A stretch of DNA of 24,737 nucleotides, from NCBI GenBank assembly GCA_945872245.1, contig CAMBZB010000032.1:1-24737 (forward strand). Direction: 5' to 3'. The notes beneath the pieces were generated by a model that made no database searches, was not told where the DNA came from, and saw nothing but the letters and a program-made list of their open reading frames with translations. Within the stretch, counting starts at the first letter, position 1. Every line of letters begins with the position of its first letter. Shown here in pieces: positions 17,436-24,737 of this stretch. Source of the DNA: Flavobacterium psychrophilum (GTDB taxonomy: Bacteria; Bacteroidota; Bacteroidia; Flavobacteriales; Flavobacteriaceae). The position numbers and the translations under genes were made by a program.

Positions 17436-18949
17436 TAGTCTGGATTTTGAACTAGATTTGGGTTTGTATTTAGAGCGCTTTGAGGGATTGGGAATAATTT
17501 TTTATTAGGTCCTGAAGCTGGTTTTGACCACCAAGTATTTCCCCAAACACCAAAGCGAATCTGATCTTGTCTCCTGCGACCTTCCCAAGCAAACTCTCTT
17601 CCGAACTCGTCTAATAATTCCGTATTAGTGATATCTCCCGTTGTATATGCTGGGAGACCTGCTCTTGTTCTTATTTTTTGTAAATCAGGGTCGTTTATGA
17701 AACTAGCTACTGATCCACCGCCGCGATGTAGAGCTTCTAGTTTTGTATAGATCACATCAGCATAGCGAAAAAGAACAAAGTCATTTTCCATATCGACTAC
17801 ATCGTAGCTAAGATTTTTTTGATATTCATATTTTGCAATTCTGGCTCCTTCCCATTCTCCTCTAGATTCATAATTTGCAATAGTAGTGGTATAAATAAAT
17901 GGGTTCCCGTTTATAACAATAGGGTTACCATTACTATCGTATTGTTGTCCAAAAAGGAAGGATTTTCTTCTGATATCATTGGCTGCATATTTGCCAAAGA
18001 AGTCAGGTTGTAATACAAAACCGTCCCAAGGCATACCGGCTAAATTAAACGTTGGTTGACTTGCTGAATTTAATGTGAGAAGTTCCCAATAAAAATGTTC
18101 ATCCGTAAGTTGTGCATGGTAAGGAATAACAAAGATGTTTTCCTTAGACCCTTCGTTATGAACTTTAAAATTAGCAAAATAGTCGTTCTCAATTTGGTAC
18201 TTATTTAATGCAATAACCTTATCGCAAGCAGCGACTGCTTCTATAAATTGACTTATACCTGTCCATTCTTGTGAGTTTATGAACATCTTTGCTAAAAGAG
18301 TATAGGCCATACCTTTTGTAACTCTTCCATAATATTCGGGTGTAGGAGATTCTTGCAAAAGATTAACATTATCAAGTACTTCTTTTACAATAAAGTTATA
18401 TACAAACTGTCTATTCTTTCTTAGAGGTGGGTTTCTATCGCTAAAGTCAACAGAGAAGGGGATGTTTCCCCAGTTATCTAAAGCCCAATAGTAATAGAAG
18501 GCTCGAAGGATTTTGATTTCTGCAAGAACTCGATCTTTGTTTCTAACATCTAAAGGAGATATTACAGACAAGATTTCATTACAAGCCGATATTCCTTCAA
18601 AAACCATATCCCAAGATTTTGTTAGGATTTTATTGTTAGCCGTAGAGCTATTGAGAGTGTGTTTCTGAATGACTTCCCATCGCCCTTGCTCGTACCATTC
18701 TCCATTGTGTTTGGCAGGGATAACAAGCTCGTCAGAAGCGTTTTCATTCAACGACCAAAGCCGTTGCTCTTCTGGGTAAGGCTGAAGTTTTACATAAGCT
18801 CGACCTGCATATGCAATTACATTTTGTTCATTATTTAAGAAATTACCCGCTGGAATTTCAGAATATACCTCTTCTTTAAGGTCTGTACAAGAAAATAGAG
18901 CAGAGATCAATAAGACTAGTGAAAGAGTTGAGATTAAATATTTTTTCAT
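17435..18949 (-). CDS. SusD/RagB-family surface glycan-binding lipoprotein
   Basis: A 504-residue SusD-family protein. The lipoprotein signal ends at Cys21 (SALFSC) followed by the acidic TDLKEE, as for outer-surface lipoproteins. The N-terminal helical TPR-like region includes SWDMVFEGISACNEIL and AEIKILRAFYYYWALDNWGN, the conserved SusD core blocks. The C-terminus has the EFAWEGRRRQDQIRFG motif typical of the family and ends with FPIPQSALNTNPNLVQNPD. It forms the lid of the SusC channel and captures ligand; binding aromatic residues are plentiful (for example YWELL and PWDGFVLQPDFFGKY) but the ligand cannot be read directly. The gene follows susC by 14 bp and overlaps the next by 1 nt. Confidence 0.95.
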   Translation of the reverse strand: MKKYLISTLSLVLLISALFSCTDLKEEVYSEIPAGNFLNNEQNVIAYAGRAYVKLQPYPEEQRLWSLNENASDELVIPAKHNGEWYEQGRWEVIQKHTLNSSTANNKILTKSWDMVFEGISACNEILSVISPLDVRNKDRVLAEIKILRAFYYYWALDNWGNIPFSVDFSDRNPPLRKNRQFVYNFIVKEVLDNVNLLQESPTPEYYGRVTKGMAYTLLAKMFINSQEWTGISQFIEAVAACDKVIALNKYQIENDYFANFKVHNEGSKENIFVIPYHAQLTDEHFYWELLTLNSASQPTFNLAGMPWDGFVLQPDFFGKYAANDIRRKSFLFGQQYDSNGNPIVINGNPFIYTTTIANYESRGEWEGARIAKYEYQKNLSYDVVDMENDFVLFRYADVIYTKLEALHRGGGSVASFINDPDLQKIRTRAGLPAYTTGDITNTELLDEFGREFAWEGRRRQDQIRFGVWGNTWWSKPASGPNKKLFPIPQSALNTNPNLVQNPD

Positions 18950-18963
18950 AATTTCTAGTTTAA

Positions 18964-21912
18964 TTATTTAAATATTGCTTTTAAACCAATAGACAAAGAT
19001 GTGGTCCTAGGATAATATGACAAACGATCAATACCAGGTTCTAAACCGCCTTGATTTACTTCAGGATCTATTCCTTTATATTTGGTAATCCAAAAAACAT
19101 TTTGAGCAGAACCAAATATATTTAATCCTGAAATGTATTTCGATTCAATATTAAAATTATAGTTAAGCGTAATGTTGTCTAATTTCAAAAAAGAAGCGTC
19201 TTCTAGGTATTTTGAAGAGTAGGTAATATTTCCTGTAAATTCAGGGTTTTCTAACTGAGTATGAACAATATTCCGAAGCCCAATATTATTCCAAGACTCG
19301 TAATACAAGCGATATGTATTTAACACCTTGCCTCCAATTCCTGCACGAAGTGCGAAGCCTAAATTCCATTTTTTATAAGTAAGATCATTACTCCAGCCCA
19401 CAATAGCATCAGGATTAGCACTTCCTAAATTTTCCCATTTACTTTTATCAACTTCTCCCACAGGGTTTTGGTTTTTAAACACGTCATAACCATCTTTAAC
19501 ACCTAGCCAAACTGGGCCATAAAAAGTACCAAGTTCTTCTCCCTCTTGAATTCGTTGTGTCCAAACCCCAACTGTACCACCAACAAAAGCTGTTTCATAA
19601 GATGTTTGAGTAAATTCGCTATTAGATATTTTATCTAAATAATTTTTATTATGACTAGCGGTTAGAGTAGAATTCCATTGAAAATTATCATTTTTAATCA
19701 GTATGCCGTTAACGGTTAACTCTATACCTCTATTGCTTATTGTGCCTACGTTTGTAAATAATGTAGGATAAAGGTATGGGGGAACAGATACTTGAAATTC
19801 CCAAAGTAAATCTTTGGTTTTGCGAACATAATATTCTATACTTCCACTTAATCTTTTATTTAAAACGGAAAAATCAAGACCAAGATTTAACTCATTTTTC
19901 GTTTCCCATTTTAAATCTGGATTAGGATTTTGTCCTGGGCCATATGAATTAATCCACTGTTGATTATAATATAAACTACCTACTCTTTCTAACAAAAGTT
20001 GAGATCTATAAGGACTAAAATCTTGGTTTCCAGTTACTCCGTAACCAACTCGCAATTTCAAGCTATTAATCCAATCCACCTTTTTAAGAAATTTTTCTTC
20101 ACTCAATCTCCAACCTAAACTCAATGAGGGAAATAATCCCCATTTATTATCATTGCCAAATTTAGATGAGCCTTCTTTCCTTATTGATGCTGAAGCAAGA
20201 TACTTACCATCATAATTATACATTACCCTATTAAAAAAGGCAATGAGTGTACTGGATTCTTTATAAGAACCCAATTCACCTTTTCCTTCACTAAAATAAG
20301 AACCCGCAGCAATATTGTTATATAGAAATAAGTCCGTGTCAAAATTTGAGTTTCCCATATAAGAACTATTCATTTCATATTCTTGGAAAGAGTATCCCGC
20401 AATTGCTTGTAAACTATGTTTGCCTTTTAACAAGCTATAATTCAAAACACTTTCGAACTGTGAGTTGCTGTTACGTCCATTGGCAATTTCAGCTTCTCCA
20501 TTAATTCCTATAATACTAGGATAATATTTTGTTTTATAAGAGCTATCTTCCCAATCTGATTTTTGTGTAGAGATGAAATTGTCCCAGAGAAGGTTATTAG
20601 TAATTTTTAGTTTTGCCCTAAGGCTTAACAAAATATCCGTTGTTTTTCCATTACGTGTTCTTTCGTTTAACATTGCCACTGGGTTATAATATTCTAACCC
20701 TTGTTTATAGGAGTATCCGCCTGTTGCTGGATTCGAATCGTCATATACGGGTTGCGTTGGATTTTGAATAAAGGCTTGTCTAAAAATCTCGTAGTTTGCA
20801 GGACTATAAGTTCTTATATTATTTGTAACATTAAAGTCAAGACTAAGTTTATCATCGAAGAGTTTTTGGATTAAATTAGCTTTAATAATAAGATTTTCCG
20901 CTTCATTTTTTTGCAATAATCCTTGATTATTCGTGTGAGTAAGTGATAGGCGTTGAGAAAAGGTTTCTGACCCTCCCGAAAAAGTAAGATGATTTTCATA
21001 ACTAATAGGATTTTCATTTGTCACCTCTTTAAACCAATCTGTATTGCTACCAAAAAGACTACCCGTTTTTGAAGGTTGATAAGTTTCAATGGCATATTTA
21101 AACTCATCTGCTGTTAAGTTTTTAACACCTCTTGGAGCTACTTGAGTGGAAATCTGAGAAGAATATTCAAAAGTTCCCTTACCTCGCTTTGCGGCTTTGG
21201 AGGTAATGATAATAACTCCATTAGAGCCTCGTGTTCCATAAATAGCAGCTGCCGATCCATCTTTGAGCACGTCAAATGATTCAACATCTTGAAAATTGAC
21301 GTTCTTTAGATCTGCGCCAATTACTCCATCTATAATGATTAAAGGGCCTTGGCCTGATGTAAGAGTATTTGTTCCACGCAAAAGTATCTGATAACCAGCC
21401 ATTGGATCAGCTCCATTTGGTTTTGTTATGGATAATCCCGCTACTTTTCCTTGAATTAATCCCATTGGATTGTTGAAAACTCCCTTATTAAAAGCATCTG
21501 ATTTTACAGTTGTTACAGCTCCTGTGAGTTCTTTTTTGGTGGTTGTACCATATCCTATAATAACAATTTCATCTAAAGATTTGGTAAATTCGATTAGTTG
21601 CACATTAATATTCTTCCTGTTAATCACAGAAACCTCTTTAGTTTCGAAGCCAACAAATGAAAAAATCAAAATTCCATCCGGAACAACTTTGATTACATAT
21701 TGTCCTTCTGAGTCAGTTGTGACTCCATTTTGTGTGCCTTTCACAAATACATTAACTCCAGTCAAGGATTGATTAGTAGCATTAGTTACCTTTCCACTAA
21801 CAACAAAATTTGGGTTAGATTGTGCTGATAACTCAATCATTGGGCCACCTAAAATTATCACAAGAAATAGGTAGTATAAATTATTCGAATTATTAATTAA
21901 ATAGTTTTTCAT
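18964..21912 (-). CDS. SusC/RagA-family TonB-linked outer-membrane transporter
   Basis: A 982-residue SusC-type importer. The signal peptide is cleaved near SAQ (residue ~30). A carboxypeptidase-D-regulatory-like domain (about 36-112) precedes the TonB-box-like DEIVIIGYG (114-122). The plug (about 120-238) includes LRGTNTLTSGQGPLIIIDG and EVSFDVLKDGSAAAIYG-like blocks (for example VLKDGSAAAIYGTRGSNGVI, 215-234). The remainder is a 22-strand beta-barrel ending in an aromatic C-terminal strand (SLSIGLKAIFK). With the neighbouring SusD it imports ligand across the outer membrane using TonB energy. It lacks the extra N-terminal sigma/anti-sigma signalling domain, so it is not itself part of a signalling relay. 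It lies 24 bp after the ribokinase and 14 bp before susD. A ribose-containing ligand is inferred from neighbours. Confidence 0.96.
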   Translation of the reverse strand: MKNYLINNSNNLYYLFLVIILGGPMIELSAQSNPNFVVSGKVTNATNQSLTGVNVFVKGTQNGVTTDSEGQYVIKVVPDGILIFSFVGFETKEVSVINRKNINVQLIEFTKSLDEIVIIGYGTTTKKELTGAVTTVKSDAFNKGVFNNPMGLIQGKVAGLSITKPNGADPMAGYQILLRGTNTLTSGQGPLIIIDGVIGADLKNVNFQDVESFDVLKDGSAAAIYGTRGSNGVIIITSKAAKRGKGTFEYSSQISTQVAPRGVKNLTADEFKYAIETYQPSKTGSLFGSNTDWFKEVTNENPISYENHLTFSGGSETFSQRLSLTHTNNQGLLQKNEAENLIIKANLIQKLFDDKLSLDFNVTNNIRTYSPANYEIFRQAFIQNPTQPVYDDSNPATGGYSYKQGLEYYNPVAMLNERTRNGKTTDILLSLRAKLKITNNLLWDNFISTQKSDWEDSSYKTKYYPSIIGINGEAEIANGRNSNSQFESVLNYSLLKGKHSLQAIAGYSFQEYEMNSSYMGNSNFDTDLFLYNNIAAGSYFSEGKGELGSYKESSTLIAFFNRVMYNYDGKYLASASIRKEGSSKFGNDNKWGLFPSLSLGWRLSEEKFLKKVDWINSLKLRVGYGVTGNQDFSPYRSQLLLERVGSLYYNQQWINSYGPGQNPNPDLKWETKNELNLGLDFSVLNKRLSGSIEYYVRKTKDLLWEFQVSVPPYLYPTLFTNVGTISNRGIELTVNGILIKNDNFQWNSTLTASHNKNYLDKISNSEFTQTSYETAFVGGTVGVWTQRIQEGEELGTFYGPVWLGVKDGYDVFKNQNPVGEVDKSKWENLGSANPDAIVGWSNDLTYKKWNLGFALRAGIGGKVLNTYRLYYESWNNIGLRNIVHTQLENPEFTGNITYSSKYLEDASFLKLDNITLNYNFNIESKYISGLNIFGSAQNVFWITKYKGIDPEVNQGGLEPGIDRLSYYPRTTSLSIGLKAIFK

Positions 21913-21936
21913 AATATTTCTTTTTTAATAATTTTA

Positions 21937-22863
21937 TTATTGATCCAACCCTTTTTTAAACAATAACAATTCATCACGGTATGGTATAGATGACTGGGCT
22001 CCCATTTTAGTTACGCTTAAAGCCGAAGCTATAGAAGCAATTTTAGATGCCTCTAAAATTGATTTTCCTTCCGCTAGACCAACACAAAGTATTCCGCTAA
22101 AACAATCACCGGCAGCAGTGGTATCTATGGCAGTTACTTTAGTTGCTGGTAATGAATAATATTGATCTTTATCCTTTATAAATACACCCATAGCTCCCAT
22201 CGTAATAATCACATTTTCAACACCCTTTGCACTTATTATATCTGCAGCTTGTTTGGCTTGTTCAAAATTAGTTACTTTTATACCTGAAAGTATTCCTGCT
22301 TCAGTTTCATTTGGTGTTACCAAAAAAATATTTTTGAGTAATTTGTCTGATAAAGTTCGGGCAGGTGCTGGATTAAGGATTACGGGAATTCCGTTTTTTG
22401 AAGCCAATTCTGCAGCAAATTCAACGGTTTCAATAGGAATTTCTAATTGCATTAAAACAAAGGAGGCGGTTTTTATTTTCTCTTCTGTCTTCTCAATATC
22501 TGATGGCCATAAATTTCCGTTAGCACCCGAAGCTACTGTAATACAATTCTCTCCGTGAGAATCAACCATTATTAAAGCTATTCCCGAAGGAGCCTTTGAA
22601 TCAGAAAAAATAAAATCTGTATTGATGCCTTCAGAATTGAACAACTCAATGGATTGCTTGCCAAAAACATCGTTTCCTATTTTAGAAATAAACGTAACAT
22701 TACCTCCATATCGAGCAGCTGCAACGGCTTGATTAGCCCCTTTTCCACCAGGATTCATAAAGAAAGTACCGCCAATTATTGTTTCTCCTGGAATTGGGAG
22801 CCTCCCAGCTTTTATAACCATATCGGTATTACAGCTTCCAATCACAATGATTTTATTGTTCAT
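21937..22863 (-). CDS. rbsK: Ribokinase
   Basis: A 308-residue PfkB-family sugar kinase with all ribokinase hallmarks: GSCNTDMVIKAGRLPIPGET (9-28), the glycine-rich NPGGKGANQAVAAARYGG (37-54), NPAPAR (164-169), the VTPNETEA block (182-189) and the C-terminal signature DTTAAGDCFSG (247-257), with Asp253 as catalytic base. It phosphorylates D-ribose to ribose-5-phosphate in the cytoplasm, feeding the pentose-phosphate and nucleotide pathways. It is the first gene of the operon that continues with SusC 24 bp later; the ~300 bp upstream are non-coding and probably hold the promoter. No regulator gene lies beside it. Being the first gene, its substrate is the best clue to what the whole locus delivers. 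Some relatives prefer other pentoses, but the motifs fit ribokinase well. Confidence 0.93.
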   Translation of the reverse strand: MNNKIIVIGSCNTDMVIKAGRLPIPGETIIGGTFFMNPGGKGANQAVAAARYGGNVTFISKIGNDVFGKQSIELFNSEGINTDFIFSDSKAPSGIALIMVDSHGENCITVASGANGNLWPSDIEKTEEKIKTASFVLMQLEIPIETVEFAAELASKNGIPVILNPAPARTLSDKLLKNIFLVTPNETEAGILSGIKVTNFEQAKQAADIISAKGVENVIITMGAMGVFIKDKDQYYSLPATKVTAIDTTAAGDCFSGILCVGLAEGKSILEASKIASIASALSVTKMGAQSSIPYRDELLLFKKGLDQ

Positions 22864-23172
22864 AATTAAGATTTATAATTTTGATAAATGTATTTCTTAA
22901 TTAATAGTTAAAAAATCAATAATAAGCAATGATTGATATTGTTAAATTAATTATTTTTTTTGTATAATATTGTAAATCAGTGATATAAATACTTAAAATT
23001 ATATGTTACCAATAATTATAAGTATAAATTATTAATAATCCAATTATTCATAGTTGCATTTTAAAATCCAAATAGGTTCTAGGGAAGGTTTATAATGAAT
23101 TACTCCAAAGTAGAGATCAGAGGAGCTCAGTATAAAAAGCTATTTTTTATATATAAAAACCTTAGGGGGAAA
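22864..23172. other. Upstream region of the ribose-type operon
   Basis: About 310 bp, very AT-rich near the operon, with no gene. It should contain the operon promoter on the minus strand. The nearest fit to the Bacteroidetes -7 element (TAnnTTTG) is TACATTTA on the minus strand (22885-22892, ending 21 bp before the ATG), but a well-spaced -33 TTG is not seen, so the assignment is weak. An AT-only imperfect palindrome sits at 23011-23033. Beyond about 23040 the sequence is less AT-rich and runs up to the broken recombinase gene. Confidence 0.4.
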
Positions 23173-23780
23173 TTACCCTTCTGAAATCGACCATTTTATA
23201 GGCGTTCTTAGCTTTTGAATGGTATTGTTAATTGCGATTTGATCTTGTTTCTTCCTGGTCTTTAAGTAGTAGTTAAAATCATCTAGAAACTGTAAGTTTA
23301 ATTATTCTAAAGGATATTCTTCTTTTTTAAATTTTTATTTCAGGAATGCTTTCAAATGGTTTACAGCGTAAACGAATTTGTCATAAGTATTGCTCTTAAT
23401 TTTTAATCCTATTAGTTTTTTGCTAAATACTGTTTGTAGTAAGAAAGTATGTGTTCTTTCTTTTTGATTTCTATGTCAATGTATATATTGTAGATATTAT
23501 CAATAGTGCAAATTTTACCTTGAAGATGGAAAACCTAAGCAATATTATTTATCTTGGTTTGAATCTGTTTAATTTGCGCATTGATAAATTAGTATTTGTC
23601 ATCATTAGAGTTAACTTTTTGTAATTTATTTTCCCAATAGGTTGGGTTTACAAAAAGTCCTGTACTAAGTTGTTTACGATCTTTGTTGGGTGTGATTCTA
23701 CAATTAAGAGGACATAATCCTTTTTGATTTATTTTGGTCGGACTGATCACAAATAAAATTGTGATTTTTTCTTGGTGCAT
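23173..23780 (-). pseudogene. Decayed tyrosine recombinase (integrase), N-terminal and core-binding parts only
   Basis: The 63 residues from ATG at 23780 match the arm-DNA-binding domain of Bacteroidetes tyrosine recombinases (SPTKINQKGLCPLNCRITPN, RKQLSTGLFVNPTYWENKLQ). After the first TAA (23589-23591) the similarity continues in the same frame past that stop (INAQIKQIQTKINNIA, then a second stop) to about EHILSYYKQYLAK. A one-base frameshift follows, and the next frame reads IGLKIKSNTYDKFVYAVNHL, KFKKEEYPLE, LNLQFLDDFNYYLKTRKKQ and NNTIQKLRTPIKWSISEG, with further stops. This is the SAM-like core-binding domain. The reading ends at 23173, exactly where the catalytic domain with its R-H-R-Y residues should begin, so that part is deleted. 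It is a relic of a mobile element, non-functional as it stands. Confidence 0.85.
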
Positions 23781-23944
23781 TTTCCAATTGTTTTGAGTTA
23801 GACAATTGCCATAAGAATTCGGAACTATAAAGTGGGAACCTCTATGGAAACCTTTTTTTCATCAAAAAACCTGTCAAAGTTGTCAAATAACAAAACACTT
23901 GTTTTCAATAAAACATTGTGAAGTGCTAAATTCATTGACTTATA

Positions 23945-23977
23945 GAAAAAACCCTTACATTTCTGTAAAGGATTTTT
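23945..23977. terminator. Terminator-like hairpin with two mismatches
   Basis: GAAAAAACCCTTACA (23945-23959) can pair with TGTAAAGGATTTTTC (23963-23977) around a 3-nt loop, with two mismatched pairs. The A/T ends give T-runs on both strands, so it could act as an imperfect terminator in either direction. No intact gene lies immediately beside it on either strand; it is probably a leftover of a lost gene or a relic of the mobile element. Confidence 0.45.
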
Positions 23978-24052
23978 CTTACTTGCTCCGGTTATTGAAG
24001 AAAGTTGCAAATTTGAAGCTATGAATTTAATTATAAACGGTGCTAAAACTAA

Positions 24053-24084
24053 AAACAGCATCAAAAACATTTCCGATGCTGTTT
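24053..24084 (-). terminator. Strong terminator hairpin, orphan
   Basis: A perfect 10-bp stem (AAACAGCATC at 24053-24062 with GATGCTGTTT at 24075-24084) encloses a 12-nt loop. On the minus strand it continues into TTTTT, giving a standard intrinsic terminator. No minus-strand gene lies just to its right, because the next gene (TonB receptor) is on the plus strand. It therefore looks orphaned, which fits loss of a gene in this stretch. Confidence 0.65.
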
Positions 24085-24204
24085 AATTTGTCTGTTTTTA
24101 TCTAATAATCTGTATCGATTAATCAGCTCCAACCATTTTTTTTTGGAAAACAGAAAGAATAGACTAATTTTATAAAAGTTTTACCTATTTAATTTATCCG
24201 TCAA

Positions 24205-24737
24205 TTGTCTAAAAATATTCTTTTCTTTTTTCTTTTTTTCAATGGGATCTTATCTGTTTTTAGCCAAGTTAAAAAGGATACCATTGCACTACCTGAAATC
24301 ATTTTGGATGCTTCCCCCATAAAAACTTCCCTTCAAAATGCGGCTTCTTCAGTTTCAGTAATTAGTTCAGCTGCTATTAATAAAACAGATGGAATTATTC
24401 TAACTCCGATGTTGAATACAATTCCAGGGGTTTATATGCAACAAGGGGGTTTAAACACAAATAGAATTACAATTCGAGGAATTGGTGCGCGATCACAGTT
24501 TGGAACGAATAGAGTGAAGGCCTATTTTGATGGGATTCCATTGAGTTCAGCAGAAGGAGAAACAGTTATCGAAGATATCGATGTAGGGTCAATAGAAAAA
24601 ATCGAAATCATAAAAGGCCCAAACTCGACTAGTTTTGGTTCTGGTTTGGGCGGGGTAATTCATTTATTTTCAAGAGAAACTCCTGTATTGGAATCTTTTG
24701 GAAAATCCACAACCACTTTTGGAAGTTATGGTTTGCT
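24205..24737 (+). CDS. TonB-dependent receptor, N-terminal part, probable TTG start (runs off window)
   Basis: The frame is open from 24193 to the window end. Reading from TTG at 24205 gives MSKNILFFFLFFNGILSVFS and then Q|VKKD, a textbook signal peptide; the first in-frame ATG is at 24403, well inside the mature protein, so TTG (or another non-ATG codon) must be the start. The segment ALPEIILDASP is TonB-box-like. The plug domain follows, with NTIPGVYMQQGG, NRITIRGIGARSQFG, VKAYFDGIPLS, IEKIEIIKGPNSTSFGSGLG and GVIHLFSRE. It lacks the carboxypeptidase-regulatory domain of SusC proteins and resembles siderophore/metal-type receptors (FecA/CirA-like). Substrate cannot be told from the plug. 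It lies on the opposite strand from the ribose-type operon, beyond the integrase relic, and is probably unrelated to it. Confidence 0.85.
   Translation, partial: MSKNILFFFLFFNGILSVFSQVKKDTIALPEIILDASPIKTSLQNAASSVSVISSAAINKTDGIILTPMLNTIPGVYMQQGGLNTNRITIRGIGARSQFGTNRVKAYFDGIPLSSAEGETVIEDIDVGSIEKIEIIKGPNSTSFGSGLGGVIHLFSRETPVLESFGKSTTTFGSYGL

Larger units (their letters stand above)
23781..24204. other. Non-coding stretch with two hairpins between broken integrase and TonB receptor
   Basis: About 420 bp with no convincing gene. An open frame on the minus strand (23825-24070) runs straight through a terminator-like hairpin, has a low-complexity composition and no family resemblance, so I do not call it. 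Two hairpins (23945-23977 and 24053-24084) are listed separately. The last ~120 bp should hold the promoter of the TonB-dependent receptor, but no clear Bacteroidetes promoter boxes are visible. Confidence 0.5.

Noticed and set aside
23011..23033. Imperfect palindrome AATAATT...AATTATT upstream of the ribokinase gene
   Set aside because: It is composed almost only of A and T in a very AT-rich region, where such palindromes arise by chance; no second copy was seen near the promoter.
23825..24070. Minus-strand open frame of 81 codons
   Set aside because: It runs through a terminator-like hairpin, has hydrophobic low-complexity sequence at its start and no recognisable family, and lies in a decayed region.

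Overview
The window is AT-rich and looks like a member of the Bacteroidetes, most likely a Flavobacterium-type organism. The grounds are a SusC/SusD outer-membrane pair, Bacteroidetes-style lipoprotein signals, a Bacteroidetes-type arm-binding tyrosine recombinase (decayed), and almost no Shine-Dalgarno sequences. No rRNA, intact tRNA or CRISPR array is visible.

Layout. Positions 1-723: the tail of an unknown gene, then a gene-poor stretch with an orphan terminator and what looks like a 13-nt tRNA-Asn 3' end (a possible integration scar). Positions 724-2235 (-): a helical protein of unknown function. Positions 2504-6599: a citrate module, made of a fused CitD-CitE protein and CitF (+, overlapping by 8 bp) that converge on a CitMHS-type citrate transporter (-). 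Positions 6887-7882 (-): a DMT-superfamily permease of the ureide-permease/sugar-importer type. Positions 8033-8827 (-): a lipoprotein with YD-like repeats and its own strong terminator.

Positions 9010-22863 (-): one tightly packed operon, read from ribokinase to SusC, SusD, three secreted ADP-ribosylglycohydrolase-family enzymes and two double-domain esterases. Spacings range from +24 bp to overlaps of 1-4 bp. This gene set resembles the ribose-utilisation (rus) loci described in Bacteroides thetaiotaomicron (SusCD pair, ribokinases, an ADP-ribosylglycohydrolase-like enzyme, nucleoside hydrolase, permease). It differs in having three hydrolases, two esterases, and no nucleoside hydrolase or regulator in view. 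The inferred pathway is surface capture by SusC/D, removal of acyl groups by the esterases, cleavage of ribosides by the hydrolases, import of ribose by the permease at 6887-7882, and phosphorylation by ribokinase.

Positions 22864-24204: mostly non-coding, with a tyrosine-recombinase pseudogene (several stops, one frameshift, catalytic domain missing) and two hairpins. Positions 24205-24737 (+): the start of a TonB-dependent receptor, best read from a TTG start codon.

The strongest leads are the expanded ribose-type locus, with altered metal-ligand positions in all three hydrolases and degenerate second esterase domains; the CitD-CitE fusion with no CitC/CitX/CitG nearby; and the recombination scars on both sides of this metabolic cargo.
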